Origin: Clostridiales bacterium
Lineage (GTDB): Bacteria > Bacillota > Clostridia > Christensenellales > Borkfalkiaceae
Reading direction: 5' to 3'
NCBI GenBank assembly: GCA_022508245.1
Contig: JAFLVO010000001.1
Coordinates: forward strand, 186,001 to 250,000
Length of the DNA: 64,000 bases
Below are positions 1 through 9,507 of this stretch, piece by piece. Under the pieces are notes generated by a model that ran no database searches, was not told the DNA's origin, and saw only the letters and a program-made list of their open reading frames with translations. Within the stretch, counting starts at the first letter, position 1. Every line of letters begins with the position of its first letter. The translations under genes were made by a program, and so were the position numbers.

Positions 1-251
1 TCGCACTCGGAAAACCCCTGATAGTGTCCGACAAGGGCGGTCTGCCCGAGCTTGTCAAGGACGGAGAAAACGGTTACATCTATTCTGACTACGAAGGCTT
101 GAAATCGAGCATTTCGAAGATTTTTTCTTTGGACGGCGACAGTTACTCCGAGCTTTGCAAAAACGCCATGGAGTTTGCAAAAGCGCATTTTGACCCCGTA
201 GTATATGCCAAACAAATACTTTCGTTAAAGGATAAAATTTCTAAACAATGA
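1..251 (+). CDS. Glycosyltransferase, GT4-like (C-terminal part, 5' truncated by window edge)
   Basis: The open frame runs in from the window edge (reading from base 3: A-L-G-K-P-L-I-V-S-D), so the apparent GTG start at 24 is internal. The visible ~83 residues contain the GT4/GT-B donor-site pattern, a 'GKPLI' strand followed by 'GGLPELVKDGENGYIY', in which the Glu binds the nucleotide-sugar ribose in this family. A short helical C-terminus follows. The stop overlaps the start of the next gene by 4 bases, so it is probably the preceding gene of one surface-glycan operon. The sugar donor and acceptor cannot be told from this fragment. Confidence 0.8.
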   Translation, partial: ALGKPLIVSDKGGLPELVKDGENGYIYSDYEGLKSSISKIFSLDGDSYSELCKNAMEFAKAHFDPVVYAKQILSLKDKISKQ

Positions 252-1426
252 AAAAATTAAACGGAACGGTAATAGTGACTTACCGCTGTAATGCACGCTG
301 CACGATGTGCAACAGATATAAGGCTCCGTCAAGACCGGACGAGGAAATCTCGGTCGAAACGATAAAAAAACTGCCCCCCATGTACTTTACGAATATAACT
401 GGCGGAGAGCCCTTTATACGTCAGGATTTAAAGGACATAGTGCGCGAGCTGTATAAAAAGAGCGACAGAATAGTAATTTCCACGAACGGCTTTTTTACCG
501 ACAGAATAGTCGATTTGTGCAAGGAATTTCCCGACATAGGTATAAGAATTTCAATCGAGGGATTGGAGCGGACAAACAACGAAATAAGGGGCTTGGACGA
601 CGGTTTCAACCGCGGCTACACCACCTTAAAGACCCTCGTTGAAATGGGCATGAAGGACGTGGGCTTCGGCATGACGGTGCAGGATAAAAACGCCGCCGAC
701 CTCGTACCCCTTTATAAAATCTCCGAAGAGATGAATATGGAGTTTGCAACGGCATCGCTGCACAACAGTTTCTATTTCGTAGAGGCAAAAAATATAATTC
801 ACGACCGCCCGAAGGTTGCACAGCACTTTGAAGATTTAATCAACGAACTCTTGAAGTCCAACAGCCCTAAAAAGTGGTTCAGGGCGTACTTTAACCACGG
901 ACTTATCAACTATATTTACGGTCAGAAGAGGTTACTTCCCTGCGATATGAGCTTTGACACCTTCTTTATCGACCCCTACGGCGACGTAATGCCCTGCAAC
1001 GGCACGAAAGATAAAGAGGTAATGGGCAACTTAAACGAACAGACCTGGGACGAGCTTTGGAACAGCTCAAAGGCGGAAGAGGTGCGCAAAAAGGTGCGCT
1101 GTTGCGATAGGGAGTGCTGGATGATAGGCTCGGTTTCCCCCGCAATGCACAAGTATATCGGCAAGCCCCTCTGCTGGGTCATAAAACACAAATTTTTGCG
1201 GCTTTTCAAAAAGAAAAAGTACAGCATGTACGAAAATAAAATTGTGCGCGACTTGCGCGACGGCAAGGTTACAAAGGAGGAGTTGGACGCTCTGTCTACC
1301 TGCGATCTGTGCGCGGAGGTAAACAACGGACTTTCCGAAGCTTCGCTCAAACAGCTTGAAACCAAATCGGGCGAAGAGATAGTGGACGAGGACATCAAGG
1401 GACAAACGAAAAACATAGGAGAATAA
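248..1426 (+). CDS. Radical SAM/SPASM domain protein
   Basis: 392 aa. The N-terminus has the radical SAM cluster motif C14-x3-C18-x2-C21 ('CNARCTMC') and a 'TGGEP' SAM-binding loop near residue 52. A SPASM-type region follows around residues 230–290, with cysteines in 'CDMSFDTFFIDPYGDVMPC' and a later C-C/C-x-C group that could hold auxiliary 4Fe-4S clusters. The last ~100 residues are a charged extension with two more Cys ('TCDLC'). The ATG overlaps the upstream stop (ATGA-type coupling) and the next gene starts 2 bases after the stop, so it belongs to the same operon. SPASM proteins next to glycosyltransferases often modify sugars or attached groups; the actual reaction here is unknown. Confidence 0.85.
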   Translation: MKKLNGTVIVTYRCNARCTMCNRYKAPSRPDEEISVETIKKLPPMYFTNITGGEPFIRQDLKDIVRELYKKSDRIVISTNGFFTDRIVDLCKEFPDIGIRISIEGLERTNNEIRGLDDGFNRGYTTLKTLVEMGMKDVGFGMTVQDKNAADLVPLYKISEEMNMEFATASLHNSFYFVEAKNIIHDRPKVAQHFEDLINELLKSNSPKKWFRAYFNHGLINYIYGQKRLLPCDMSFDTFFIDPYGDVMPCNGTKDKEVMGNLNEQTWDELWNSSKAEEVRKKVRCCDRECWMIGSVSPAMHKYIGKPLCWVIKHKFLRLFKKKKYSMYENKIVRDLRDGKVTKEELDALSTCDLCAEVNNGLSEASLKQLETKSGEEIVDEDIKGQTKNIGE

Positions 1427-1427
1427 A

Positions 1428-3236
1428 ATGAGGGCTGTAATTTTAGCCGCGGGAATGGGCAAAAGGCTCAAGGATTTAACGCAGGACAACACCAAGTGTA
1501 TGGTAAAGGTCAACGGCGTAACGCTGATAGAGCGGACTTTACGCCAGCTTGACAGGTTGAATTTGTCCGAAATAGTGATTGTTGTGGGCTATAAAAAAGA
1601 AGGGCTGAAAAAGTTTATTTCAACGCTCAAAACAGCTACGCCCATCAAATTTATAGAAAACAACGTCTACGACAGGACCAATAATATCTATTCGCTGTAT
1701 CTTGCAAAGGACGAGCTTTTGAAAGAGGACGTGCTCCTGCTGGAATCGGACTTAATCTATGAGGACAGCGTTTTAAAATGTCTTATAGAGGATGAGAGGG
1801 AAACGCTTGCGCTCGTGGACAAGTACGAGAGCTGGATGGACGGAACGTGCGTAAAACTCGGCGCAGACGACGTTATAGAGAGCTTCATTCCCGGCAAAAA
1901 ATTCGTCTTTGACGATATCTCCAACTACTACAAAACGGTAAATATCTATAAATTCAGCAAACACTTCTCGCAAACGCACTATGTTCCTTTTTTAGAGGCG
2001 TATTCAAAGGCGCTCGGCAACAACGAGTACTACGAACAGGTTCTGCGCGTAATAACCATGCTCGACGACCCCGCAATTCGGGCAAAGCGCCTGCAGGGTC
2101 AGCGGTGGTACGAGATAGACGACATTCAGGACCTCGATATCGCCTCGTCAATCTTTGCAAATTCCGAGGAAGAGCATTTGGACCTCATCTCTGCGCGCTA
2201 CGGCGGGTATTGGAGATATCCCAAAATAAAGGACTTTTGCTATCTCGTAAATCCCTATTATCCCCCGCGAAAGCTTATAGACGAAATGAAAGCCAACTTC
2301 GAAACTCTCTTAACGCAGTACCCCTCAGGTATGCGGGTAAACAGCCTGCTTGCGGCAAAGTACTTTGGAGTAAAAGTTGAGCATATCGCGGTGGGCAACG
2401 GCGCGGCGGAGCTTATAAAATGCGTAATGGACGGTATGCAGGGTAAGGTGGGGTTTATAAGACCCACATTCGAAGAATACCCCAACAGATACTGTAAAGA
2501 AAACAGCGTCGTATACGTTCCCGAAAAAGACGGGTTTGCATACGACGAAAGCGATATTATAAAATTTTTCGACGATAAAAATATAAGCTGTCTTGTGCTT
2601 ATCAACCCCGACAACCCGAGCGGAAATTATATAAATTACAAAGGGCTTTTAAAGCTTATAAAGTGGTGTTCGGAAAAGAATATTCAGATTATAGCTGACG
2701 AATCCTTTGTTGATTTTGCCGAAGAGGAGAACACTCTTATAGACGAAAACGTTCTTTCAGCTTATAAAAATCTCGTCGTTATGAAGTCGATTTCCAAATC
2801 CTACGGCGTGCCGGGAATAAGATTGGGCGTTATTGCAAGCGCGGACGAAGAATTGATTGCAAAAATCAAAAAGGACGTTGCGATATGGAATATCAACTCC
2901 TTGGGAGAGTTCTATCTGCAAATTGCCGAAAAGTACAAAAAAGACTATGAAGAAGCGCTTAAAAAAATAAAAAATGAGCGCGCTCACTTAATTTCGGAGC
3001 TTAAAAAATTACCTCATATAAAGGTTTTTCCCTCGCAGGCAAACTATGTAATGGCAGAGCTTTTAAAGGGCACTTCAAGGGAGCTTGCAACGCGGCTTTT
3101 AAGCGAATACAATCTTTTTATCAAGGACTTATCTCAGAAAATAAAGAACGGCAGGCAGTATATCCGCCTCGCCGTCCGCAACAGAGAGGATAACGAAGCG
3201 CTTTGTCAAGCGCTCAAAGATTTACTCAAAGAATAA
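1428..3236 (+). CDS. Bifunctional nucleotidyltransferase (LicC-like) – PLP aminotransferase (HisC/CobD-like) fusion
   Basis: 602 aa in two parts. Residues ~1–240 are a LicC-type nucleotidyltransferase: start 'AAGMGKRL', then 'NTKCMVKV', and acidic 'LLESDL' for metal binding. Residues ~245–602 are a fold-type I aminotransferase of the HisC/CobD kind, with 'NPDNPSGNYI', 'DESFVDF' and the PLP lysine K457 in 'SKSYGVPGIRLG'. The ATG follows an AGGAG site. HisC-like enzymes in capsule loci can make ethanolamine phosphate or serinol phosphate (known for the Campylobacter Cj1436/Cj1437 enzymes). One chain making and then CMP-activating such an amino-alcohol phosphate is my inference. A phosphonate substrate, as in PntC fusions, is the alternative. 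Confidence 0.85.
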   Translation: MRAVILAAGMGKRLKDLTQDNTKCMVKVNGVTLIERTLRQLDRLNLSEIVIVVGYKKEGLKKFISTLKTATPIKFIENNVYDRTNNIYSLYLAKDELLKEDVLLLESDLIYEDSVLKCLIEDERETLALVDKYESWMDGTCVKLGADDVIESFIPGKKFVFDDISNYYKTVNIYKFSKHFSQTHYVPFLEAYSKALGNNEYYEQVLRVITMLDDPAIRAKRLQGQRWYEIDDIQDLDIASSIFANSEEEHLDLISARYGGYWRYPKIKDFCYLVNPYYPPRKLIDEMKANFETLLTQYPSGMRVNSLLAAKYFGVKVEHIAVGNGAAELIKCVMDGMQGKVGFIRPTFEEYPNRYCKENSVVYVPEKDGFAYDESDIIKFFDDKNISCLVLINPDNPSGNYINYKGLLKLIKWCSEKNIQIIADESFVDFAEEENTLIDENVLSAYKNLVVMKSISKSYGVPGIRLGVIASADEELIAKIKKDVAIWNINSLGEFYLQIAEKYKKDYEEALKKIKNERAHLISELKKLPHIKVFPSQANYVMAELLKGTSRELATRLLSEYNLFIKDLSQKIKNGRQYIRLAVRNREDNEALCQALKDLLKE

Positions 3237-3252
3237 TTTGAATTGGTGACAT

Positions 3253-4320
3253 ATGCGCATAACCGTAATCGGCGGCGGAAATATTGGTACTTTGATGGCT
3301 GCGGAGATTTCCCGCAAGGGACACGAAGTTACAATCTGTACTTCAAAGGCACAGCTTTGGAAAAGCCCCATTGAAGTATACGACAGAGATAATAATTTTC
3401 TCTTTTGCTCGGGCAATATAAAAATTACTTCTTCGTATAAAGACGCATTGTCCGACGCCGAAATTATATTTATAACGCTTCCTTCGCATCTTTTACATGG
3501 TGCGGCGGAAGAAATTTTACCGTATATTTCTGCCGGACAAAAAATAGGAATAATCCCCGGCGGAGGCGGTGCGGAATTTTCATTAGCAAATATAGTAAAA
3601 CTCGGCGCAGAGCTATTCTGTTTTCAGCGTGTGCATTGTATTGCAAGGCTTAAAGAATACGGTAAAAGTGTCTGCGCGCTCGGCAGAAAACAAAGCGTCG
3701 AGATAGCCTCAATCCCCTCTCAAAGCGCAAATGAAATCTGCAAAATTATATCTTCGTTTTTTGATATTCCCTGCAAGGCAATGCCGAACTATCTCTGCTC
3801 CACGATGACTCCTTCGAACAACGTCTTGCATACGGCACGGCTGTATACCATGTTTTCTGATTATCACGAGGGTAAAGTATATTCCCAAAGCTGTCCTTTT
3901 TACGAGGGGTGGACGGACGACGCCTCGTCGGTTTTGTTAGAACTCGATAGAGAACGCAAAGCGGTATGCGACGCAATTCCCGCAGATTTAAGCCTTGTCA
4001 AAAGTATAGACGAGCATTACGAGAGCTTCACGCCCGAGGATATGACCAGGAAAATAAGAAATATCCCCGCGTTTAAAGGTATATTGACGCCTATGATAAA
4101 AGGGGAGAAAGGGTATACTCCTGACTTCAACAGCAGATATTTTGCTGCCGACTTTTCATACGGCTTGAAAATTTATAAAGATTTAGCCGAAGTTTTCGGT
4201 GTAAAAACGCCGAAGATTAACGAAGTACTCAATTGGTTTATAAAGGTTTCTGGCGTTGAAGAAAGAGATATGTTCAACCTGCGTATGGATAGAGAGCAGA
4301 TAGTTGCAATATATTCTTAA
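3253..4320 (+). CDS. NAD/NADP octopine/nopaline-type (opine) dehydrogenase family protein
   Basis: 355 aa. It begins with a Rossmann dinucleotide loop 'VIGGGNIGTLMA' and a following 'KGHEVTICTS' strand, as in opine dehydrogenases. The middle has the 'IIPGGGGAEF' segment and the C-terminal half the all-helical octopine-dehydrogenase-like region. The family reductively condenses an amino acid with a 2-keto acid, giving an N-(carboxyalkyl) amino acid. Inside a polysaccharide operon the plausible role is making an opine-like substituent for the glycan, but the substrates cannot be read from sequence. It starts 16 bases after the fusion gene and is followed 26 bases later by the next gene, consistent with one transcript. 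Confidence 0.75.
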   Translation: MRITVIGGGNIGTLMAAEISRKGHEVTICTSKAQLWKSPIEVYDRDNNFLFCSGNIKITSSYKDALSDAEIIFITLPSHLLHGAAEEILPYISAGQKIGIIPGGGGAEFSLANIVKLGAELFCFQRVHCIARLKEYGKSVCALGRKQSVEIASIPSQSANEICKIISSFFDIPCKAMPNYLCSTMTPSNNVLHTARLYTMFSDYHEGKVYSQSCPFYEGWTDDASSVLLELDRERKAVCDAIPADLSLVKSIDEHYESFTPEDMTRKIRNIPAFKGILTPMIKGEKGYTPDFNSRYFAADFSYGLKIYKDLAEVFGVKTPKINEVLNWFIKVSGVEERDMFNLRMDREQIVAIYS

Positions 4321-4346
4321 CTCGGAAATGTTTAAAGGATAATAGC

Positions 4347-5300
4347 ATGAAAAAGCTTGCTTTGATAGTCGTATATTTTGGAAAGCTGCCGGAGTGGTTC
4401 CATCTCTTTCAGCTTTCTTTAAAATATAATAGCGATATCGACCTGTTTTTATTTACGGACAACGATATAGAGTCCTGCGACAATCTCATCGTTCATAAGA
4501 CTACTTTCGCGGAGATGAAAGAGTATATTCAGTCCAAGTTTGATTTCCCTATCCGCTTGGACAACCCGTATAAGCTGTGCGACTACAAGCCCGCGTACGG
4601 ATATATCTTCGGGGAGCACATTAAGGATTACGAATTTTGGGGACATTGCGATATCGATATGATATTGGGCGACGTCCTCAAAAAACTTACGGACGATATT
4701 TTAAACAGTCACGATAAATTCTACAAGCACGGACATCTTGGCGTCTACCGCAACACCGAGGAAAACAATTTAAGATTTACCTCAGACAAGGGCTTAAACT
4801 ATAAAAACGTCTTTACCTCGCGTTCGATAAAGGTATTCGATGAATACGAAATGCAGAAAAAGTTCGAACTTATGGGGGTAAAAACCTACGTTTCGGACGA
4901 CTTTGCCGACATTACCGCCTGGCATGAAAATTTCCGCAGAGCCGTGCCCGACGAGGGAGGGGTAGAGAGCAATTTCAATTACGAAAGGCAGGTCTTTTTC
5001 TGGGAAAACGGAAAAGTCTTTCGTGCGGGAATAAATACAGCAAACGAAATAATTTACGACGAATTTATCTATATACACTTCCAAAAGAGGAAACTGCCCG
5101 TAAATTTTGAAGATTTAACCCCTTCGGCGTACTATATAACAAAAAAAGGATTTTACAAAAAGGAAGAGGGACAGACCGTTACACCCGAGCTTATCGAGTT
5201 ATACAACGGATTGGATAAAAAGGCGGAGAAAAAAACTCGGAGAGCGCGCAAGGTTTTCGTATTCAAGCGCAGACTCAAAAAATACCTCTTGCGCAAATAA
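4347..5300 (+). CDS. DUF6625-type putative glycosyltransferase
   Basis: 317 aa. The start 'LALIVVYFGKLPEWFHLFQLSLKYN' followed by 'FLFTDN' is typical of the DUF6625 family found in capsule and LPS loci. 'FWGHCDIDMILGD' around residue 100 supplies a DxD-like acidic motif (D-I-D) expected for a metal-dependent, GT-A-like transferase. No signal peptide; it ends in a lysine/arginine-rich tail (last ~30 residues) that could hold it at the inner face of the membrane. It lies in the polysaccharide operon, so transfer of a sugar or substituent is a reasonable inference; specificity is unknown. Confidence 0.7.
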   Translation: MKKLALIVVYFGKLPEWFHLFQLSLKYNSDIDLFLFTDNDIESCDNLIVHKTTFAEMKEYIQSKFDFPIRLDNPYKLCDYKPAYGYIFGEHIKDYEFWGHCDIDMILGDVLKKLTDDILNSHDKFYKHGHLGVYRNTEENNLRFTSDKGLNYKNVFTSRSIKVFDEYEMQKKFELMGVKTYVSDDFADITAWHENFRRAVPDEGGVESNFNYERQVFFWENGKVFRAGINTANEIIYDEFIYIHFQKRKLPVNFEDLTPSAYYITKKGFYKKEEGQTVTPELIELYNGLDKKAEKKTRRARKVFVFKRRLKKYLLRK

Positions 5301-5363
5301 AAACTCTTATTCTTTCAATCAATTTACCGCGCGCAACGGACAAACAGACCGGGGAAAGATAAA

Positions 5364-7010
5364 ATGGCTGCAACCCGTACTAAAAAATCTATTAAAAATA
5401 CGCTCGTCGGCTTGGTGGGGCTTGTTTTAAGCCTCATTGCGTCTTTCGTGTCGCGCTCGGTATTCATAGACATTCTCGGGAAGAGCTACAACGGAGTAAA
5501 CGGACTTTTCGCCAATATTCTGCAAATGCTCAATATGGCGGAGCTAGGCTTCGCCGCCGCTATCGCGTACTCTTTATACAAGCCCATACAGGAGGGCGAC
5601 GAGAGGGCGACTTCCGCAATAATGAACTTTTTTGCAAAGGTATATAGATGTATTGCGCTTATAGTCGGCATTGCGGGCGCGCTGTGTATTCCCTTTTTGC
5701 AGTATCTTATCGCGGAAAACCTGTCCAAACTTCCGTTTACGCTGTTAGAGCTTAAGCTGTATTTTGCAATGTATCTTGCAAACACCGTTTGCAGTTACCT
5801 TATTGCCTATAAGCGCACCTTAATCCGCGCCGACCAGAACGCGTATATTATTTCGACGGTTGACTATTCAAGCAATATAATTATGAATATATTGCAGATA
5901 GTCCTTTTATATTTAACAAAAAACTTCTATTTGTATCTTGCAATAATGATTGCAAGGACTGTACTCAGCAATCTTATTCTCGATATAATTGCCCGTAAAA
6001 AATATGCCTACTTAAAAACTTACGCAAAAGAAAAAATTCTGCCCGCAGAGAGCAAAAAAATCGTTGACAACGTAAAGGTGCTGTTTCTGAACAGAATAGG
6101 GCATGTAATTATGTTCAGCACGCAGAATATTTTTATTTCGTCGCTTATAGGCGTTAACGTGACCGGCGTATATGCAAATTACGCGCTGATTGCAAACAAC
6201 GTATCGCTTTTCGTAACTCTTTTATTCAATTCGGTAATGTCAAGTATCGGCGACCTCGGCGTCAGCGAGGGCGACGAACATAAATACGCAGTTTTCAAAA
6301 AGTTAGAGTATATTTCCAATTTCATAATTATATTCGCAACTGTATGCTATATCTGTTTCTACAACGATTTCATAAGCGTATGGATTAACGAGGAGGGCTA
6401 TACGTTCCCGCTGTTTGTCGTCATAATGATTGCTTTGCACTCCGTTTTGAGCTTTTTAAGAACACCTATTTTAACCTTTAAAGAGGCATTCGGACTGTTC
6501 AGACAGGACTGGTACAGACCGCTCGTCTGTTCCGCGCTCTGCATAGGCGGCGCAATAGGTCTCGGCTACGCCTTCAAACCATTGAGCGACGCGTGGGGGG
6601 TATTCGGTATATTGCTCGCATACGTATCAACGGTGCTTTTGGTATCCATTCCTATCGAAACGGCAGTTCTTTTTAAACACGGATTCCATAAATCGTGCTT
6701 AAAGCAAATACTCAAAACCTTTATACTTCTTTTAGTTGCGGCGGCAGCTACTGCAGGATTCTATTTGCTTTGCTCACTATTGCCGGGCGGTATTTGGGGA
6801 CTTATTGCCGAAATAGCAATCTGCTTTGTCGGTGTTCCGCTTCTGTATATCCTCTGCACCATTAAAACGAGCAACTTTAAATTTTATAAAGAGCTTGCCG
6901 CAAAGCTTTTAAAACGCAGAAAAAGAGCTCCCGAACCCCAATCCGCCGCAGATACGGCTTCTCAACACGCTGATTCCGCGCCGACGCCCGAACAGCAAAA
7001 CAACGACTAA
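5364..7010 (+). CDS. Polysaccharide flippase / Wzx-like MATE-superfamily exporter
   Basis: 548 aa integral membrane protein with about 12–14 hydrophobic segments from residue ~12 to ~505. The N-terminus ('KNTLVGLVGLVLSLIASFVSRSVFIDILGKSYNGVNGLF') is typical of oligosaccharide flippases that move undecaprenyl-linked repeat units across the membrane. The C-terminal ~45 residues are cytoplasmic, first basic (KRRKR) and then rich in Ala, Pro, Gln and acidic residues with low complexity. A GGGGA ribosome site precedes the ATG. It is the last clear polysaccharide gene; the LRR lipoprotein follows after 28 bases. Confidence 0.88.
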   Translation: MAATRTKKSIKNTLVGLVGLVLSLIASFVSRSVFIDILGKSYNGVNGLFANILQMLNMAELGFAAAIAYSLYKPIQEGDERATSAIMNFFAKVYRCIALIVGIAGALCIPFLQYLIAENLSKLPFTLLELKLYFAMYLANTVCSYLIAYKRTLIRADQNAYIISTVDYSSNIIMNILQIVLLYLTKNFYLYLAIMIARTVLSNLILDIIARKKYAYLKTYAKEKILPAESKKIVDNVKVLFLNRIGHVIMFSTQNIFISSLIGVNVTGVYANYALIANNVSLFVTLLFNSVMSSIGDLGVSEGDEHKYAVFKKLEYISNFIIIFATVCYICFYNDFISVWINEEGYTFPLFVVIMIALHSVLSFLRTPILTFKEAFGLFRQDWYRPLVCSALCIGGAIGLGYAFKPLSDAWGVFGILLAYVSTVLLVSIPIETAVLFKHGFHKSCLKQILKTFILLLVAAAATAGFYLLCSLLPGGIWGLIAEIAICFVGVPLLYILCTIKTSNFKFYKELAAKLLKRRKRAPEPQSAADTASQHADSAPTPEQQNND

Positions 7011-7038
7011 AACATTAACCTCACTTACAGGAGATTAT

Positions 7039-9189
7039 ATGAACTTAAAGAGAAAAACGCTAATAGTGCTTTTATCGGTATTGTTTGCCGTAGTTGCCTC
7101 GTTATTTTTTATTACCGCTTGCAAAAAAAAGGGCAGTACCTCCGACGGGGAGGACGTATTTACCTACTCGGTTTCGGGCGACAGGGCAACCGTAACTGGC
7201 TACAAAGGCAAGAGTGCTGATATAGAAATTCCCGCAGAGTGGAACGGCTATCCCGTATCGGCTATCGGGAGCAGTGTATTTTATGGGAATACAAACCTTA
7301 AAAGCGTAAAAATTCCGTACAGCGTCATTTCAATCGGTAATTTTGCATTTCAGAGGTGTTCAAATCTTGAAAGCGTAAATATTCCGTACACCGTAACGTC
7401 TATCGGCGAGTATGCATTCAATGAAACCGCGCTTAAAAGTATAGAAATTCCCGAAAGTATTACCGCTATCGGTAACGGACTGTTCAAAGACTGCGCAAAC
7501 CTTAAAAGCATAGAAATCCACAGCGGCGTAACCTCAATTGAAAGTAGTGCGTTCTCAGGCTGTACAAGCCTTGAAAGTATAAGCTTCGGCAACAACAGTC
7601 AACTGACTTCTATCGGCACCGATGCGTTTGCGGATTGCATAAACCTTAAAGGCATAGAACTCCCCGATGGTTTAACTTCCATAGGACAGCTCACGTTTAG
7701 AAATTGTAAAAGTTTTAAAAGTATAGAAATACCCGAAAGCGTAACCTCTATAGGTATGCATACGCTCTATGGATGCGACAGCCTTGAAAGCATTACAATA
7801 CCTTTTTTAGGCGAAACGGAGGATGACACTTCAAATGCTTATCTGGGCTTTATGTTCGGTGCTTCAAACAACACGTTTAATTCAACCAACGTTCCGTCGT
7901 CTTTAAAAACCGTAACGGTAAAGAGCGGAGCCTTCGTAAGCGATCACGCTTTTTATGGTTGCAAAAACCTTAAAAGTATAACTATATCAAAAGAAGTAAC
8001 TTCCATCGGCACTTCAGCGTTTTCAGGGTGTTCAAGCCTTGAAGGCATAATTATTCCCGATAGCGTTACTTCAATAGGCGAGTACGCATTTTCTAATTGC
8101 TCAAACCTCAAAACTATAACAATTCCCGATAGCGTTACTTCAATCAGCGATTTTTCTTTCAACGGTTGCTCGGGGCTTGCAAGTATAGAGGTATCAAACG
8201 GCAACAACGTCTATCACAGCGCAGGCAACTGTTTAATAAAATCTGCCGACAAAGCTTTGATTGTGGGCTGTAAAAACAGCGTAATTCCCGCAGACGGCAG
8301 TATAACTTCCATAAGCGCCGCGGCATTCTATGGCTGTACGGGACTTAAAAGCATTGAAATTCCCGATAGTGTAAATTCTATCCACTTCTGGGCGTTCAAC
8401 GGTTGCACGGGGCTTGAAAGTATATTGGTTGCAAGCGGCAACAACGTCTATCGAAGTGAGGGGAACTGTTTAATAGAAATGGCGTCTAATACCCTGATTG
8501 CAGGCTGTAAAACCAGCGTAATCTCTGCGGACGGCAGTGTAACCTCTATCGGAGCGTATGCGTTCGACGGCTGTTCTACTCTTACAAGCATAGAAATTCC
8601 AGAATGTGTTACGACAATAGGGAATAGCGCGTTCGACGACTGCACTGGTCTTAAAAGCGTTACTTTCGGCGAAAACAGTCAGTTAATCTCTATTGGCATA
8701 GCGGCATTCAGCGGGTGCACAAGTTTAAAAAATATAACTATCCCCGACAGCATAACCTCGATAAGCGACGGGGCGTTCAGCGACACCGGACTTGAAAGTA
8801 TAATCATTCCCGACAGAGTAACATCTATCGGTATGTCTGCGTTCGATAAGTGTACAAGCCTTAAAAAGGTAACTCTCGGTAGCGGTATGCTTACTATAGG
8901 TACTGCTGCTTTCTATGACTGTTCAAACCTTAAAAGTATATTCATTCCCGAAAGTGTAACCTCTATCGGAATGTATGCGTTCGAGGGGTGCAAGAGCCTT
9001 GAAGCTATTTACTACGGCGGAACCGTAAGCCAATGGAACAATATATTGAGAGGCAGCAATAATACCGAGCTCCTGTTTGCAACGCGCTACTATTACAGCG
9101 AAAGCTACCCGTTTGACGGAGGACAAGAGGGTAATTTCTGGCACTACGACGAAATTACTGGCGAAATCGTCATTTGGAAAAAGCAATAA
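7039..9189 (+). CDS. BspA-type leucine-rich repeat (LRR_5) surface lipoprotein
   Basis: 716 aa. The N-terminus is a lipoprotein signal: basic start, long hydrophobic stretch and lipobox 'ITAC' with Cys28 as the probable lipidated residue. After a short linker come about 22 units of ~23 residues of the LRR_5 form (…L-x-S-I-x-I-P-x-S-V-T-S-I-G-x-x-A-F-x-x-C). Two units are lengthened by 'GNNVYxSxGNCLI' inserts (near residues 385 and 470). The C-terminus 'GEIVIWKKQ' is conserved enough that a copy survives at 33100–33129. Such proteins are usually adhesins or binding proteins on gut Firmicutes; the ligand is unknown. The AGGAG site precedes ATG at 7039. Confidence 0.9.
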   Translation: MNLKRKTLIVLLSVLFAVVASLFFITACKKKGSTSDGEDVFTYSVSGDRATVTGYKGKSADIEIPAEWNGYPVSAIGSSVFYGNTNLKSVKIPYSVISIGNFAFQRCSNLESVNIPYTVTSIGEYAFNETALKSIEIPESITAIGNGLFKDCANLKSIEIHSGVTSIESSAFSGCTSLESISFGNNSQLTSIGTDAFADCINLKGIELPDGLTSIGQLTFRNCKSFKSIEIPESVTSIGMHTLYGCDSLESITIPFLGETEDDTSNAYLGFMFGASNNTFNSTNVPSSLKTVTVKSGAFVSDHAFYGCKNLKSITISKEVTSIGTSAFSGCSSLEGIIIPDSVTSIGEYAFSNCSNLKTITIPDSVTSISDFSFNGCSGLASIEVSNGNNVYHSAGNCLIKSADKALIVGCKNSVIPADGSITSISAAAFYGCTGLKSIEIPDSVNSIHFWAFNGCTGLESILVASGNNVYRSEGNCLIEMASNTLIAGCKTSVISADGSVTSIGAYAFDGCSTLTSIEIPECVTTIGNSAFDDCTGLKSVTFGENSQLISIGIAAFSGCTSLKNITIPDSITSISDGAFSDTGLESIIIPDRVTSIGMSAFDKCTSLKKVTLGSGMLTIGTAAFYDCSNLKSIFIPESVTSIGMYAFEGCKSLEAIYYGGTVSQWNNILRGSNNTELLFATRYYYSESYPFDGGQEGNFWHYDEITGEIVIWKKQ

Positions 9190-9507
9190 GAATCTGAAAT
9201 TAAAACCGCTATATATTCACCCCGCCGGTCGGCGGGGTGTTCTGTTTATAATACGCCAAAAAGCGCGTAAATTCGATTTATTTCAATTTATTTCGAATAA
9301 TAGATACAATTTAATGCATATATTTTACTACTTGATATTAGTCGGGTTGTGTCAGATTATATATCTGAAACAGCCTCATTGCGGGGTAAAATATGTGGGA
9401 TTATATAAGCGAGAGAGTAGTAAAGGAAGCCGAGTACATAATAGCACAAAACGCCACTGTGCGCGCCGCCGCTTCACATTTTAATATATCCAAATCCACA
9501 GTACATA
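9160..9507 (+). repeat. Left copy of ~348-bp direct repeat flanking the genomic island
   Basis: This stretch (LRR gene tail, terminator, spoIIID leader and first codons) matches 33100–33448 at roughly 94% identity by eye, with scattered substitutions and one length difference in the terminator loop. Homology begins at 'ggcgaaat' inside the LRR gene and stops after 'gtacata' in the spoIIID coding region. The two copies bracket everything between 9.5 and 33.1 kb. Confidence 0.9.
9218..9248 (+). terminator. Rho-independent terminator of the LRR lipoprotein gene
   Basis: Nine-base-pair GC stem CACCCCGCC / GGCGGGGTG with loop GGTC, followed by a T-rich stretch. The equivalent hairpin in the right repeat (near 33158–33190) has one stem mismatch and a longer loop. 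Confidence 0.8.

Noticed and set aside
976-1513. Long minus-strand frames opposite the radical SAM gene
   Set aside because: They are antisense to a gene with clear motifs and have no ribosome site; shadow frames.
7250-9000. Regularly spaced DNA repeats that might suggest a CRISPR array or tandem repeat region
   Set aside because: They are the codons of LRR_5 repeats within one open frame, not identical repeats with unique spacers.
9077-9484. 135-codon plus-strand frame across the LRR 3' end
   Set aside because: It overlaps the LRR gene and terminator in another frame and its sequence lacks any protein-like pattern.
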